Source of the DNA: Labilibaculum sp. K2S
GTDB taxonomy: Bacteria > Bacteroidota > Bacteroidia > Bacteroidales > Marinifilaceae
NCBI RefSeq assembly: GCF_030372765.1
Contig: NZ_JAUCMW010000005.1
Coordinates: 180,548 to 244,547 of the forward strand
DNA: 64,000 bases
Reading direction: 5' to 3'
A program made the translations under genes and the position numbers. Of this stretch, positions 19,573 through 28,413 are shown piece after piece; the stretch's first letter is position 1, and the number at the start of each line of letters is the position of its first letter. The notes beneath the pieces were generated by a model. That model was given only the letters and a program-made list of their open reading frames with translations. It searched no databases and was not told the DNA's origin.

Positions 19573-21186
19573 ATGCGCTCAACTATCTTAAGTATTTGTT
19601 TAGTCCTGCTATCTTTTTTAACGTCAGCCCAGGATAATAAAACTATAGTGGTCAACACAGAAAAAGAACCCATTGCCTCCGGTAAATTTGAAGCAACCTG
19701 GCAATCCTTATCTCAATACAAAGTTCCGGATTGGTTTTGTAATGCCAAGTTTGGTATATGGGCTCATTGGGGACCACAATGCCAGCCCGAAGAAGGCGAC
19801 TGGTATGCGCGCGGCATGTACGAAGAAGGCTCCGATTACTACAAATGGCATGTGCAAAATTACGGTCATCCTTCTAAAGTGGGTTTTAAAGAAGTGATAC
19901 ACGATTGGAAAGCCCAAAATTGGGATCCTGAAAAGCTTGTAGCCCTCTACAAACGAGTGGGGGCCCAATATTTCTTTGCCATGGCTAATCACCACGATAA
20001 CCTCGATTTATGGAACAGTAAATATCAGGAATGGAATTCAGTTCGTGTAGGACCTCAAAAAGATATTATTGCAGGTTGGGCAGCAGCGGCAAAAAATCAG
20101 GGTCTTCCATTCGGATTGAGCGTACACGCATCTCATGCATGGATGTTTTATGAACCGGCTCAAAAAGCGGATACCATTGGCAAATTCAAAGGAGTTTCTT
20201 ACGATGGAAACCTTACAAAAGACGATGGCAAAGGAACATGGTGGGATGGTCTTGATCCGCAAGAGTTGTATGCACAAAATCATCCGCTAAGTACAGCATT
20301 TAACTGGGAATGGAGCAATGGATGCTCTATACCTTCGCAGTCATATTGCGATAAATTTTACAATCGTACCATGGATCTCATCAATAAATTTAATCCTGAT
20401 TTGATTTATTTTGATGATACAGCACTTCCTCTATATCCCATTAGTGATGCAGGGTTGAAGCTTGCAGCCCATTATTACAACCATAATATGGTCACCCACA
20501 ATGGTAAATTGGAAGCTGTGATCTTTGGGAAGAAACTTACCGATGAGCAAAAAAAGTGCATAGTATGGGATGTGGAAAGTGGTGTTCCTGATAAAGCACA
20601 AAACCTTGCCTGGCAAACCTGTAGTTGTATTGGGAGCTGGCATTATAAAAGGGAATTATATGAAAAGGGGGAGTATAAATCTGCAACTACTGTTATTCAC
20701 ATGTTGGTCGATATTGTCAGTAAAAATGGCAACCTGTTACTTAGTGTTCCTGTTCGTGGCGATGGTACTATTGATGAAAAAGAAATCGCAATTCTTGAGG
20801 ATGTTGCGGCATGGATGGACATCAATAAAGAAAGCATTTTTGATACACGTCCGTGGAAAATATTTGGCGAAGGACCTGCTATAGATAACGTAAATCCTTT
20901 TGAAAAAGATGAATTTAATGCAGGGAAAGTAAAATTCTCAGACAAAGATGTTCGTTACAACCAAAAAGGCAATACTCTTTATGCTACCATATTGGGAGTT
21001 CCAACAGGTGATGTAAGTTTGAAATTACTTGGTAAAAAGAACAAAACTGGCAAAGTCAAAAATGTCGAAGTGCTCGGAAGTACTGAAAAGATTACTTGGA
21101 AACAAGATTCAGATTCTCTGGTAATTATAAAACCAAAGATTATTCCGAATAATATTGCAATCGTATTTAAAATAATTCAAGAATAA
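19573..21186 (+). CDS. GH29 alpha-L-fucosidase-type enzyme
   Basis: 537 aa. The signal peptide ends near TSAQ. The catalytic barrel shows KFGIWAHWGPQCQPEEGDWY, FFAMANHHDNLDLW and SVHASHAW. The nucleophile Asp281 is in LIYFDDTALP, where the usual WFDG is YFDD. The C-terminal sandwich begins near VKFSDKDVRY. It would release terminal alpha-L-fucose, such as that capping galactosyl side chains of xyloglucan. It belongs to the branch in which MANHHDN replaces the usual TAKHHDG. A degraded sorting-domain-like segment lies after the stop (21243-21383), though the enzyme itself looks full length. Confidence 0.88.
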   Translation: MRSTILSICLVLLSFLTSAQDNKTIVVNTEKEPIASGKFEATWQSLSQYKVPDWFCNAKFGIWAHWGPQCQPEEGDWYARGMYEEGSDYYKWHVQNYGHPSKVGFKEVIHDWKAQNWDPEKLVALYKRVGAQYFFAMANHHDNLDLWNSKYQEWNSVRVGPQKDIIAGWAAAAKNQGLPFGLSVHASHAWMFYEPAQKADTIGKFKGVSYDGNLTKDDGKGTWWDGLDPQELYAQNHPLSTAFNWEWSNGCSIPSQSYCDKFYNRTMDLINKFNPDLIYFDDTALPLYPISDAGLKLAAHYYNHNMVTHNGKLEAVIFGKKLTDEQKKCIVWDVESGVPDKAQNLAWQTCSCIGSWHYKRELYEKGEYKSATTVIHMLVDIVSKNGNLLLSVPVRGDGTIDEKEIAILEDVAAWMDINKESIFDTRPWKIFGEGPAIDNVNPFEKDEFNAGKVKFSDKDVRYNQKGNTLYATILGVPTGDVSLKLLGKKNKTGKVKNVEVLGSTEKITWKQDSDSLVIIKPKIIPNNIAIVFKIIQE

Positions 21187-21242
21187 AATGATATTGAATT
21201 GTGCTGGTTCACACCAATATACAGGCTGTAGAAAAACTCTGA

Positions 21243-21383
21243 AAATCTAAAAATAATGAAAATGAATACAAAAAAACAAGTAAAAATGATATTGACTTTG
21301 TAAAGCGTATCAGTTCCGACCCTCACTTGTCGAAAGAAGTCTATATTTTAAAGCTAAGTGATAATACAAAAACTCAAAATTAG
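21243..21383 (+). pseudogene. Degraded coding fragment resembling a T9SS sorting-domain tail
   Basis: A frame without ATG runs from 21243 to the TAG at 21381. It ends RISSDPHLSKEVYILKLSDN and then TKTQN; a frame slip would continue as KISIVQ. The '(I/D)...LSKGVYILKLSDN...K.IVQ' pattern matches the end of T9SS type A C-terminal domains. It lies in the gap between two GH29 genes. A short ATG frame at 21262 (MNTKKQVKMILTL, then stop) overlaps it and could be the start of another lost gene. Confidence 0.45.
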
Positions 21384-21427
21384 TATAGTTCAGGTACAAT
21401 ATAACTCTTAATTATAATATTGCATTC

Positions 21428-23650
21428 ATGAAGAAATCTCATTTTTATTTATTTGTAGCATTGTTTGTCACACTTTTTTTTTCTGCTCAAAAAGTAGTGT
21501 CCCAATACTCCATTCCAGCCAAAATGAACTGGTGGTATGAATCCCGTTTTGGTATGTTTATACATTTTGGCTCATATTCCTATTTAGCTAAGGGCGAATG
21601 GGATATGCCAAATGGTTGGACAAAATCAACTTATCAAACCAATGTTTCGGCAAAGTTTAACCCAACAAATTTCAATGCAGGTACAATTGCGCGGTTGGCA
21701 CAAAAAGCAGGTATGAAATATTTGGTAATTACTGCTAAACACCACGAGGGGTTTTGTATGTGGGACACTCAGGTAGCCAGTTTTAAAGATGTTACAGGAA
21801 AAAAAGATTATGACCTGCCCGGTTTTACGGCTTTCAAAAAAAGAGACATTCTGAAAGAACTCAAAGATTCTTGCGATGCAGTGGGAGTTAAGTTTTGTTT
21901 GTATTATTCAATATTAGATTGGAATCACTCTTCGCAGACAGGCTTCTATTCTACTACAATGAAAAGCTTTGAAGCACGAACCGCTTATATTGCCGATATG
22001 AAAGCGCAGTTGAAAGAACTAATAGACAAATACCATCCGGCAATAATGTGGTTCGATGGTGACTGGACTTATAATTGGGGTGCAGCAACACTAGCTTCGT
22101 GGTGGACTAAGGCTGATGGTGAAGATTTGTATAATTACCTAACAGAACTTGATCCAAATCTATTGGTAAACGAACGGGTTTTCAGAGGAGCCGGATTGGG
22201 CGATTGGACGTGTCCTGAAGGTGTAGTGCCTGCCGCCCCAGAAAGCCGACCTTGGGAAACATGCCAGACTATGAATGACACTTGGGGCTATAATTCTGGT
22301 GATAATAATTATAAAACACCCAAAGCTTTAATTCAGCAATTGGTTCAGGTGGTATCGCGAGATGGAAACTATTTGTTGAATATTGGACCAAAAGGTGATG
22401 GTTCGGTCACAGAGCAATCAATTGCAGATTTAAACGCCATCGGCGATTGGATGAAAATATATAGCAGCAGTATATATGGAGCAACCCGTAGCCCTTTTGC
22501 GTTGGAACCTACATGGGGTTTGTACACAAAGAAAGCTGGAAAACTATATACCCATGTTTTTTCGTGGCCTGCAAACGGATTGTTAAAAGTACCATCACTA
22601 ACAAATACAATCAACAAAATTTACTTGTTGAATGACACAACAACATTATTGAGCTATAAAGATAGTATTGGATATATCCGTATTTCTGTGCCGGTTAAGG
22701 TTCCGAATGCAAATAACTCGGTTGTAGTTATCGATGTAAACGGTGTTCCAACAGCTTCAACGGAATATACGAAAGTAAGTAGTATCAACGTGATGGGGCA
22801 GGACGGATTGACTAGTATTCAGGATGTTGGAGGTGCTTTGCAAATGTCAGCGGTTGTAACACCAACAACTGCTACCGATAGTACAGTAACCTGGAGTGTA
22901 AGTGATGCAACTATAGCATCAATAAGCAATACTGGTTTACTAATTGCAAATAAAGATGGCTTGGTTACTGTAACGGCAACAGCCAAAGATGATTCCGATA
23001 GTTTTGGACAAGCACAGATTACAGTTGGTACAGGTCAGCCAGGTGTTAATTTGTTGCAAAACAGCGATTGTGAAACACAAGGCTCTTGGATGGTCACACA
23101 ATGCGATGTGAACGGAGCAATCAACGCAGCATTTGGCACCGATGGAACCGGCCCTCAGGGTGGGGCAAATAAATTTTTGGAGCTTAAATGTCCGGCAGCT
23201 GGAAGTTCTTCGCAGGTGTTTGTGTATCAGAAAGTTGTTGTCAAAAGAGGACGTGCATATAAATTTTCGGCTGCAATGAAGGATGTATCTACGACTTTAG
23301 TCGATGGTTGGATTGGTATTGCGTGGACAGATCAAAAACCTGTAACTGGTCAGGATATTTCTGAAGCTAATGTTGCTAACTTCGACTCGAAGCAAGCATG
23401 TAATGGTAAAGGATTCGATGGTCTTGTTGAGACATCGTGTGCTGCGTCAAGCCAGTATTTTAAAATTCCTACATCCCTTAGTTCAGATACTATTTATTTT
23501 GGTATAAATGTTGGTACTTACGGAGCCACAGGTAATATTGATTTGTATTTTGATAATGTAACTCTGACTGATTCGATTGGTTCAGTTTCGGCTATTTTGG
23601 GTTCAAAATCTCCTTTGCAAAAGGCATGTTCTAATCCTGCAAACAAATGA
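21428..23650 (+). CDS. GH29 alpha-L-fucosidase with Big_2 and carbohydrate-binding-like domains, tail truncated
   Basis: 740 aa. The signal peptide ends near VVSQ. GH29 barrel: RFGMFIHFGSYSYLAKGEW, YLVITAKHHEGFCMWDT, nucleophile Asp210 in MWFDGDW, NYLLNIGPKGDGSV. Then comes a bacterial Ig-like Big_2 domain (about 455-535; VTWSVSDATIASISNTGLL). A CBM4/9-like jelly roll follows (about 538-715; NLLQNSDCETQGSWM, IDLYFDNVTL). The protein ends SPLQKACSNPANK and then TGA. NPANK is the start signature of a T9SS sorting domain, and the rest of that domain is visible as dead sequence downstream (23651-23842). The enzyme was thus once T9SS-secreted and now probably stays in the periplasm. The first part of the domain still retains all visible GH29 motifs. 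Confidence 0.88.
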   Translation: MKKSHFYLFVALFVTLFFSAQKVVSQYSIPAKMNWWYESRFGMFIHFGSYSYLAKGEWDMPNGWTKSTYQTNVSAKFNPTNFNAGTIARLAQKAGMKYLVITAKHHEGFCMWDTQVASFKDVTGKKDYDLPGFTAFKKRDILKELKDSCDAVGVKFCLYYSILDWNHSSQTGFYSTTMKSFEARTAYIADMKAQLKELIDKYHPAIMWFDGDWTYNWGAATLASWWTKADGEDLYNYLTELDPNLLVNERVFRGAGLGDWTCPEGVVPAAPESRPWETCQTMNDTWGYNSGDNNYKTPKALIQQLVQVVSRDGNYLLNIGPKGDGSVTEQSIADLNAIGDWMKIYSSSIYGATRSPFALEPTWGLYTKKAGKLYTHVFSWPANGLLKVPSLTNTINKIYLLNDTTTLLSYKDSIGYIRISVPVKVPNANNSVVVIDVNGVPTASTEYTKVSSINVMGQDGLTSIQDVGGALQMSAVVTPTTATDSTVTWSVSDATIASISNTGLLIANKDGLVTVTATAKDDSDSFGQAQITVGTGQPGVNLLQNSDCETQGSWMVTQCDVNGAINAAFGTDGTGPQGGANKFLELKCPAAGSSSQVFVYQKVVVKRGRAYKFSAAMKDVSTTLVDGWIGIAWTDQKPVTGQDISEANVANFDSKQACNGKGFDGLVETSCAASSQYFKIPTSLSSDTIYFGINVGTYGATGNIDLYFDNVTLTDSIGSVSAILGSKSPLQKACSNPANK

Positions 23651-23842
23651 ATTGTTAATCTGAAATATTAAAATTCAGCTAATCTGATTAGTTATTCTTT
23701 GGCTACACTTTGGAAAGGGAAACATTCAAGGGTTCTTTTATGAATTAAACCACTCTTGATCTAAGCATTTACAAATAAGGAACTTTTTATTAGTGTTGTA
23801 AATGAAGGTAAATTGGAAGTGCGAAAATTAATGATGAAATAA
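23651..23842 (+). pseudogene. Dead remainder of a T9SS C-terminal sorting domain
   Basis: Directly in frame after the stop of the GH29 gene: IVNLKY, stop, NSANLISYSLATLWKGKHSR. A shifted frame gives GKGNIQGFFYELNHS. The last frame gives SVVNEGKLEVRKLMMK and a TAA at 23840-23842. Joined to the preceding NPANK this follows the T9SS type A domain from its NPA-x start to its final G-x-Y/F...KLxxK end, broken by at least two nonsense codons and two frame changes. Confidence 0.75.
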
Positions 23843-23858
23843 ATATAAACGTAACAAA

Positions 23859-26294
23859 ATGTATAGCTTAAATTCATACAAAGAAAATTATTTTGCAAAA
23901 CAAATAGTATGGGTAATCATACTATTTATAAGCTCTATTTCAGGCTATTCACAAAATGGCGTGGCGAGAAAACAATTATTCGACTATAATTGGAAATTCT
24001 TTTTAGGCGATGCTTCTGAAGCCATAACAAATGATTTCAATGATGATAGCTGGCGTAAACTCGATTTACCTCACGATTGGAGCATCGAAGGAAAAGTAAA
24101 TCCAAAAAATCCGATAAAAGGAGCTGGAGGATATTTTCCTGCGGGTATTGGCTGGTATCGGAAAACCTTTCAGGCACCCGATGCGTGGAAAACTGAGAAA
24201 ATAGCTATTTATTTTGAAGGTGTTTATATGAATTCCGAAGTCTTTATCAATGGTAAATCGCTGGGTATTCATCCTTATGGCTACACATCGTTCAGCTACG
24301 ACCTTACATCTTATCTGAATTTCGGAAAAGAGAACATTATTGCTGTGCGTGTAGACAACTCACAGCAGGTAAATAGCCGTTGGTACAGTGGTTCCGGAAT
24401 CTATCGCCATGTTTGGATGATGGTAACCAATCCGGTGCATGTAGCACATTGGGGTGCAGCCATTTCTACTCCAGTAGTGTCTACCAAAAAGGCAACCGTA
24501 CTGGTGAAAGTGATGGTGAAAAACGAAACTTCATCAATACAGAGTATTCTTGTTAAAACTATTCTTTGGAATAAAAGTTCTAAAAATGCAGGAAAAGGTC
24601 AGGTACAAATTGAGATTCCTGCCAATAGCGAAAAGGAAATCAGTCAAACCATAAACATATCAAATCCTTTGCTTTGGACGCCTGAAACCCCCAATTTATA
24701 TCAGGCTCAGATTCAAGTATTAAAAGATAAAAAAGTGCTTGATGATACCAAAACCGATTTTGGTATCCGTTCCATAAAATTTACTGCCGAAAACGGATTT
24801 CAATTGAATGGAAAAACAGTGAAAATAAACGGCGGTTGCGTTCATCACGAAAATGGTTGCATAGGCTCTGCTGCTTTTGACCGTGCCGAAGAACGTAAAG
24901 TCGAATTACTTAAAGCAGGTGGATTCAATGCTGTCAGGACTTCGCACAATCCACCTTCCGAAGCATTTCTGGATGCTTGCGATAGATTAGGTTTGTTGGT
25001 AATGGACGAATCTTTCGATTGCTGGAAAGTAGGAAAAAACAATAACGATTATTCAAAGTATTTCAACCTATGGTGGCAACGCGATTTGGATGCTATGGTA
25101 TTGCGCGATCGCAATCATCCATCCATTTTCATGTGGAGTATAGGTAACGAAATACCTGAAAGAGGTGATCATTCTGCCATTGAAACTTCCAAAATGCTCT
25201 TAAATGCGATAAAGAAAATGGATAACATCCGCCCCATAACATCCGCCATTGTGAATAATGGTAAGGATTGGTCAAAATTTGATACACTTATGGCAGTACA
25301 TGATGTTGCGGGATATAATTACAACCTGTGGAGTGCACCGGATGATCATAAAAGAGTCCCTTCACGTATCATAGTTCACACCGAATCCTACCCGAAAAAT
25401 GCTTTTAATAATTGGAAATTGGTGCAAGAAAATAATTACGTTATTGGCGATTTTGTTTGGACAGCAATAGATTATCTCGGCGAAGCAGGTCTTGGTAGAA
25501 CTTATTATTCTGGTGAAACACCTGGCGAAAACTGGGATAACGATATGTTTCCCATTCATGCTGCCTATTGTGGCGATATTGATTTGATTGGTTGGAGAAA
25601 ACCGATTTCGCATTACCGGAGCATGTTGTACAACAACAACGAAAAACTCTACATGGCAGTTCGTGAGCCTGAACCGGAACCTTTGGAAATCAAAACAACC
25701 TGGTGGTCGGTATGGCCAACGTGGGAAAGTTGGACATGGCCGGGTTTTGAAGGTCGGAATATCGATGTTGAAGTTTATTCCAAATATCCAAAAGTTAGGT
25801 TATACTTGAACAACAAATTGGTTGGTGAACAGGCAACGACCCGCGATCAGCAGTTTAAAGCAATATTTTCAGTTCCTTATTCATCTGGACAGCTTAAAGC
25901 AGTTGGGGTTGAAAATGATAAGGAAATGGAATCAACCATTCTGCAAACTTCGGGTGATGCTGCAAAAATAAAACTTACAGCCGACCGAAAAGAGATACTG
26001 GCCAATGGACAGGACTTATCATACATAACTGTTGAAATAACTGATAAGGATGGAATAATCCAACCGAATGCAGCAAATCGTTTGAATTTCAAAATTGATG
26101 GACCCGGTGTAATTGCGGGAGTAGATAATGCAAACATCAAAGATTGCGACCAATATGTGGGAGATTCACGTAAAGCATGGAAGGGCCGTGCTTTAGTTGT
26201 GATAAAGAGCACACATGATGTCGGCGATATTAAACTAATGGTTGCCTCGCCCGGGTTAGCAGAAACAGTAATAATTATCAAAACGATTAAATAG
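23859..26294 (+). CDS. GH2 beta-galactosidase-type enzyme
   Basis: 811 aa. The signal peptide ends near GYSQ. GH2 sandwich (LPHDWSIEG, GIGWYRKTFQ, WYSGSGIYRHVW), then NGGCVHHENGCIG at the barrel start, RTSHNPPSEAFLDACDRLG, acid/base Glu431 (MWSIGNEIPE) and nucleophile Glu509 (IVHTESYP). DUF4982-like and beta-sandwich C-terminal domains follow. Layout is that of Bacteroidota beta-galactosidases of about 800 aa. The catalytic motifs are complete. Probably periplasmic, removing galactosyl side chains after fucose release. It is 15 bp from the GH97, same transcription unit. Confidence 0.9.
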   Translation: MYSLNSYKENYFAKQIVWVIILFISSISGYSQNGVARKQLFDYNWKFFLGDASEAITNDFNDDSWRKLDLPHDWSIEGKVNPKNPIKGAGGYFPAGIGWYRKTFQAPDAWKTEKIAIYFEGVYMNSEVFINGKSLGIHPYGYTSFSYDLTSYLNFGKENIIAVRVDNSQQVNSRWYSGSGIYRHVWMMVTNPVHVAHWGAAISTPVVSTKKATVLVKVMVKNETSSIQSILVKTILWNKSSKNAGKGQVQIEIPANSEKEISQTINISNPLLWTPETPNLYQAQIQVLKDKKVLDDTKTDFGIRSIKFTAENGFQLNGKTVKINGGCVHHENGCIGSAAFDRAEERKVELLKAGGFNAVRTSHNPPSEAFLDACDRLGLLVMDESFDCWKVGKNNNDYSKYFNLWWQRDLDAMVLRDRNHPSIFMWSIGNEIPERGDHSAIETSKMLLNAIKKMDNIRPITSAIVNNGKDWSKFDTLMAVHDVAGYNYNLWSAPDDHKRVPSRIIVHTESYPKNAFNNWKLVQENNYVIGDFVWTAIDYLGEAGLGRTYYSGETPGENWDNDMFPIHAAYCGDIDLIGWRKPISHYRSMLYNNNEKLYMAVREPEPEPLEIKTTWWSVWPTWESWTWPGFEGRNIDVEVYSKYPKVRLYLNNKLVGEQATTRDQQFKAIFSVPYSSGQLKAVGVENDKEMESTILQTSGDAAKIKLTADRKEILANGQDLSYITVEITDKDGIIQPNAANRLNFKIDGPGVIAGVDNANIKDCDQYVGDSRKAWKGRALVVIKSTHDVGDIKLMVASPGLAETVIIIKTIK

Positions 26295-26309
26295 TATTTT
26301 TAATATACC

Positions 26310-28304
26310 ATGTATCATATGAATAGATTATTCTTATACCTAGCCGTTCTTATGTTTCTATCAACAAGTGTTGGTATTGCTGAGGTAATCCATGTAAAGT
26401 CTCCCAACGGGAAAATTGACATGGCTTTGGAAAGTGGTGCGAAACTTTCATGGTCTGTAAAACATGAAAATACAGAAGTTATTGCTCCTTCCACTATTTC
26501 ATTGACACTTGGTAGCGGGGGCGTTCTAGGAAATAATGTAAAAATTATTAGTTCTAAAAACTCAAAAGTAAACAGCTCTTTTGCCACACCCTTTTATAAA
26601 AAGAAATCGGTGATTGATGAGTACAATCAGGTTATAGTAAACTTTAAGGGTGATTTCGGTTTGATTTTAAGAGCCTATAACGATGGTGTAGCTTACCGTT
26701 TTTTCACCAGTAAGAAGGGACAAATCATTGTTGAATCAGAGGAAGCCAATTTTAACTTCAGTACAGATCATAAAGCCTTTGTTCCCTATGTGCGGGATCT
26801 AAGGGAAAACGATATGTATTCATCTGCTTTCGAAGCTATGTATGATGACATTCCGCTATCAAAATTTGTAAAAGATTCACTGGCTATTTCTCCGCTTCTT
26901 ATCGATTTAGGAAATGGAAAAAAAGCGGCTATTGTGGAGGCCGAATTGGTGGATTATCCAGGCATGTACTTAACTCGGAATAATCAATCACAGCCAGGCT
27001 TGAAGGGTGTATTTGCCCATTTCCCGAAGGAAGAACGTTTGGGTGGTTATAATAAAATGAACTTTATGGTGGCGAAAAGGGAATCTTATATCGCAAAAAC
27101 AAGCGGTACCCGTGATTTCCCATGGAGAGCAATTATAATAAGTGAGAGCGATAAAGATCTGTTGAATAATGATATGGTTCAAAAGCTTTCTACACCTTCG
27201 CAAATTGCTGATGTAAGCTGGATAAAACCTGGAAAAGTAGCTTGGGATTGGTGGAATGACTGGAATATATCAAAGGTTGATTTTAAAGCCGGTATTAATA
27301 CGGAAACCTATAAATATTATATTGATTTTGCTTCCCAAAACCATATTGAGTATGTAGTGTTGGATGAAGGCTGGAGTGAAGATACCGATATGCTGAAAAT
27401 TTCGCCGAGTATGAACATTGAAGAACTCATCAGCTATGGAAAACAGAAAAATGTCGGTATCATTCTTTGGGCCTCCTGGTATGCTATAAATCAGGTTATG
27501 GATAATGCTTTTTCTCACTATTCAGAAATGGGAGTGAAGGGCTTTAAAATCGATTTCATTGATCGTGATGACCAAAAAATGGTAAAATCAATTTATGACA
27601 TTGCAAAGAAAGCAGCATCATATAAACTATTTATTGATTTCCACGGTATGTATAAACCCACCGGTATACAGCGAACCTACCCGAATGTTGTTAATTTTGA
27701 AGGGGTTAAAGGACTAGAGAACGCCAAATGGACACCCGATGATGATATGCCACGCTATGAAACCAGTATCCCCTTTATCAGAATGCTAGCCGGACCTATG
27801 GATTATACACCGGGGGCAATGCGTAATGCCACAAGAGCAGACTTTCGTCCAAGTAATTCCATGCCGATGAGTCAGGGAACAAGATGTCATCAATTGGGCA
27901 TGTATGTTATTTTTGAAGCGCCGTTGCAAATGATGGCTGATAGTCCTACAGCATATCTGAAAGAGCAGGAAAGTACCAACTTTATTTCTCAGATTCCTAC
28001 CACTTTTGATGAAACTATAGCTCTGGATGGAAAAGTTGGAGAATACGTTGCTATTGCCAGGCGAAAGAATGATAAATGGTTTGTAGGTGGTTTAACTAAT
28101 TGGACGGCAAGAGACATGACGATAGACTTGTCTTTTCTGGGCGAGGGAACCTACTCCGCCGAAATTTTTAAAGATGGAATTAACGCGGCGAAAGATGCCA
28201 CCGACTATAAACGCGAAATAGTGAAAGTTGCAAATGGCGAAAAGCTAACAGTTAATATGGCTAATGGTGGTGGCTTTGCAATTATCATTAGCACTGAAAA
28301 ATAA
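26310..28304 (+). CDS. GH97 retaining-type enzyme, probable alpha-galactosidase
   Basis: 664 aa. The signal peptide ends around GIAEV; starts at 26310 and 26322 are both possible. N-terminal super-sandwich (VKSPNGKIDMALESG, RAYNDGVAYRFF), barrel (EYVVLDEGWSED, GIILWASWYAINQVMDN), C-terminal sandwich (FVGGLTNWTARDMTIDLSFL). In the barrel GFKIDFIDRDDQ supplies Asp415 at the position used as nucleophile by retaining GH97 alpha-galactosidases; inverting GH97 alpha-glucosidases have a Glu base elsewhere. I therefore favour alpha-galactosidase. A dead paralogue tail lies at 57086-57303. Confidence 0.85.
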   Translation: MYHMNRLFLYLAVLMFLSTSVGIAEVIHVKSPNGKIDMALESGAKLSWSVKHENTEVIAPSTISLTLGSGGVLGNNVKIISSKNSKVNSSFATPFYKKKSVIDEYNQVIVNFKGDFGLILRAYNDGVAYRFFTSKKGQIIVESEEANFNFSTDHKAFVPYVRDLRENDMYSSAFEAMYDDIPLSKFVKDSLAISPLLIDLGNGKKAAIVEAELVDYPGMYLTRNNQSQPGLKGVFAHFPKEERLGGYNKMNFMVAKRESYIAKTSGTRDFPWRAIIISESDKDLLNNDMVQKLSTPSQIADVSWIKPGKVAWDWWNDWNISKVDFKAGINTETYKYYIDFASQNHIEYVVLDEGWSEDTDMLKISPSMNIEELISYGKQKNVGIILWASWYAINQVMDNAFSHYSEMGVKGFKIDFIDRDDQKMVKSIYDIAKKAASYKLFIDFHGMYKPTGIQRTYPNVVNFEGVKGLENAKWTPDDDMPRYETSIPFIRMLAGPMDYTPGAMRNATRADFRPSNSMPMSQGTRCHQLGMYVIFEAPLQMMADSPTAYLKEQESTNFISQIPTTFDETIALDGKVGEYVAIARRKNDKWFVGGLTNWTARDMTIDLSFLGEGTYSAEIFKDGINAAKDATDYKREIVKVANGEKLTVNMANGGGFAIIISTEK

Positions 28305-28319
28305 TTATAACTGTATGTT

Positions 28320-28377
28320 GTTATCCTTACGGCAAAGCTCCACTGTGGTTTTCACCTAAGGTCTTTTACAAAGAGTA
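28320..28377 (+). pseudogene. Fossil piece of a GH29 gene, duplicate of the adjacent intact gene
   Basis: Reads VILTAKLHCGFHLRSFTKSI, matching VIITAKHHCGFCLWPSKYTE of the GH29 at 28414. Nucleotide similarity continues to the shared end AGAGTATT (intact copy about 28692-28756), with a few small gaps. It lies in the 109-bp gap before that gene. The simplest reading is an old tandem duplication almost wholly deleted. Confidence 0.7.
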
Positions 28378-28413
28378 TTAAACATTATTTAATATTAAAC
28401 AAACTAAGATATT

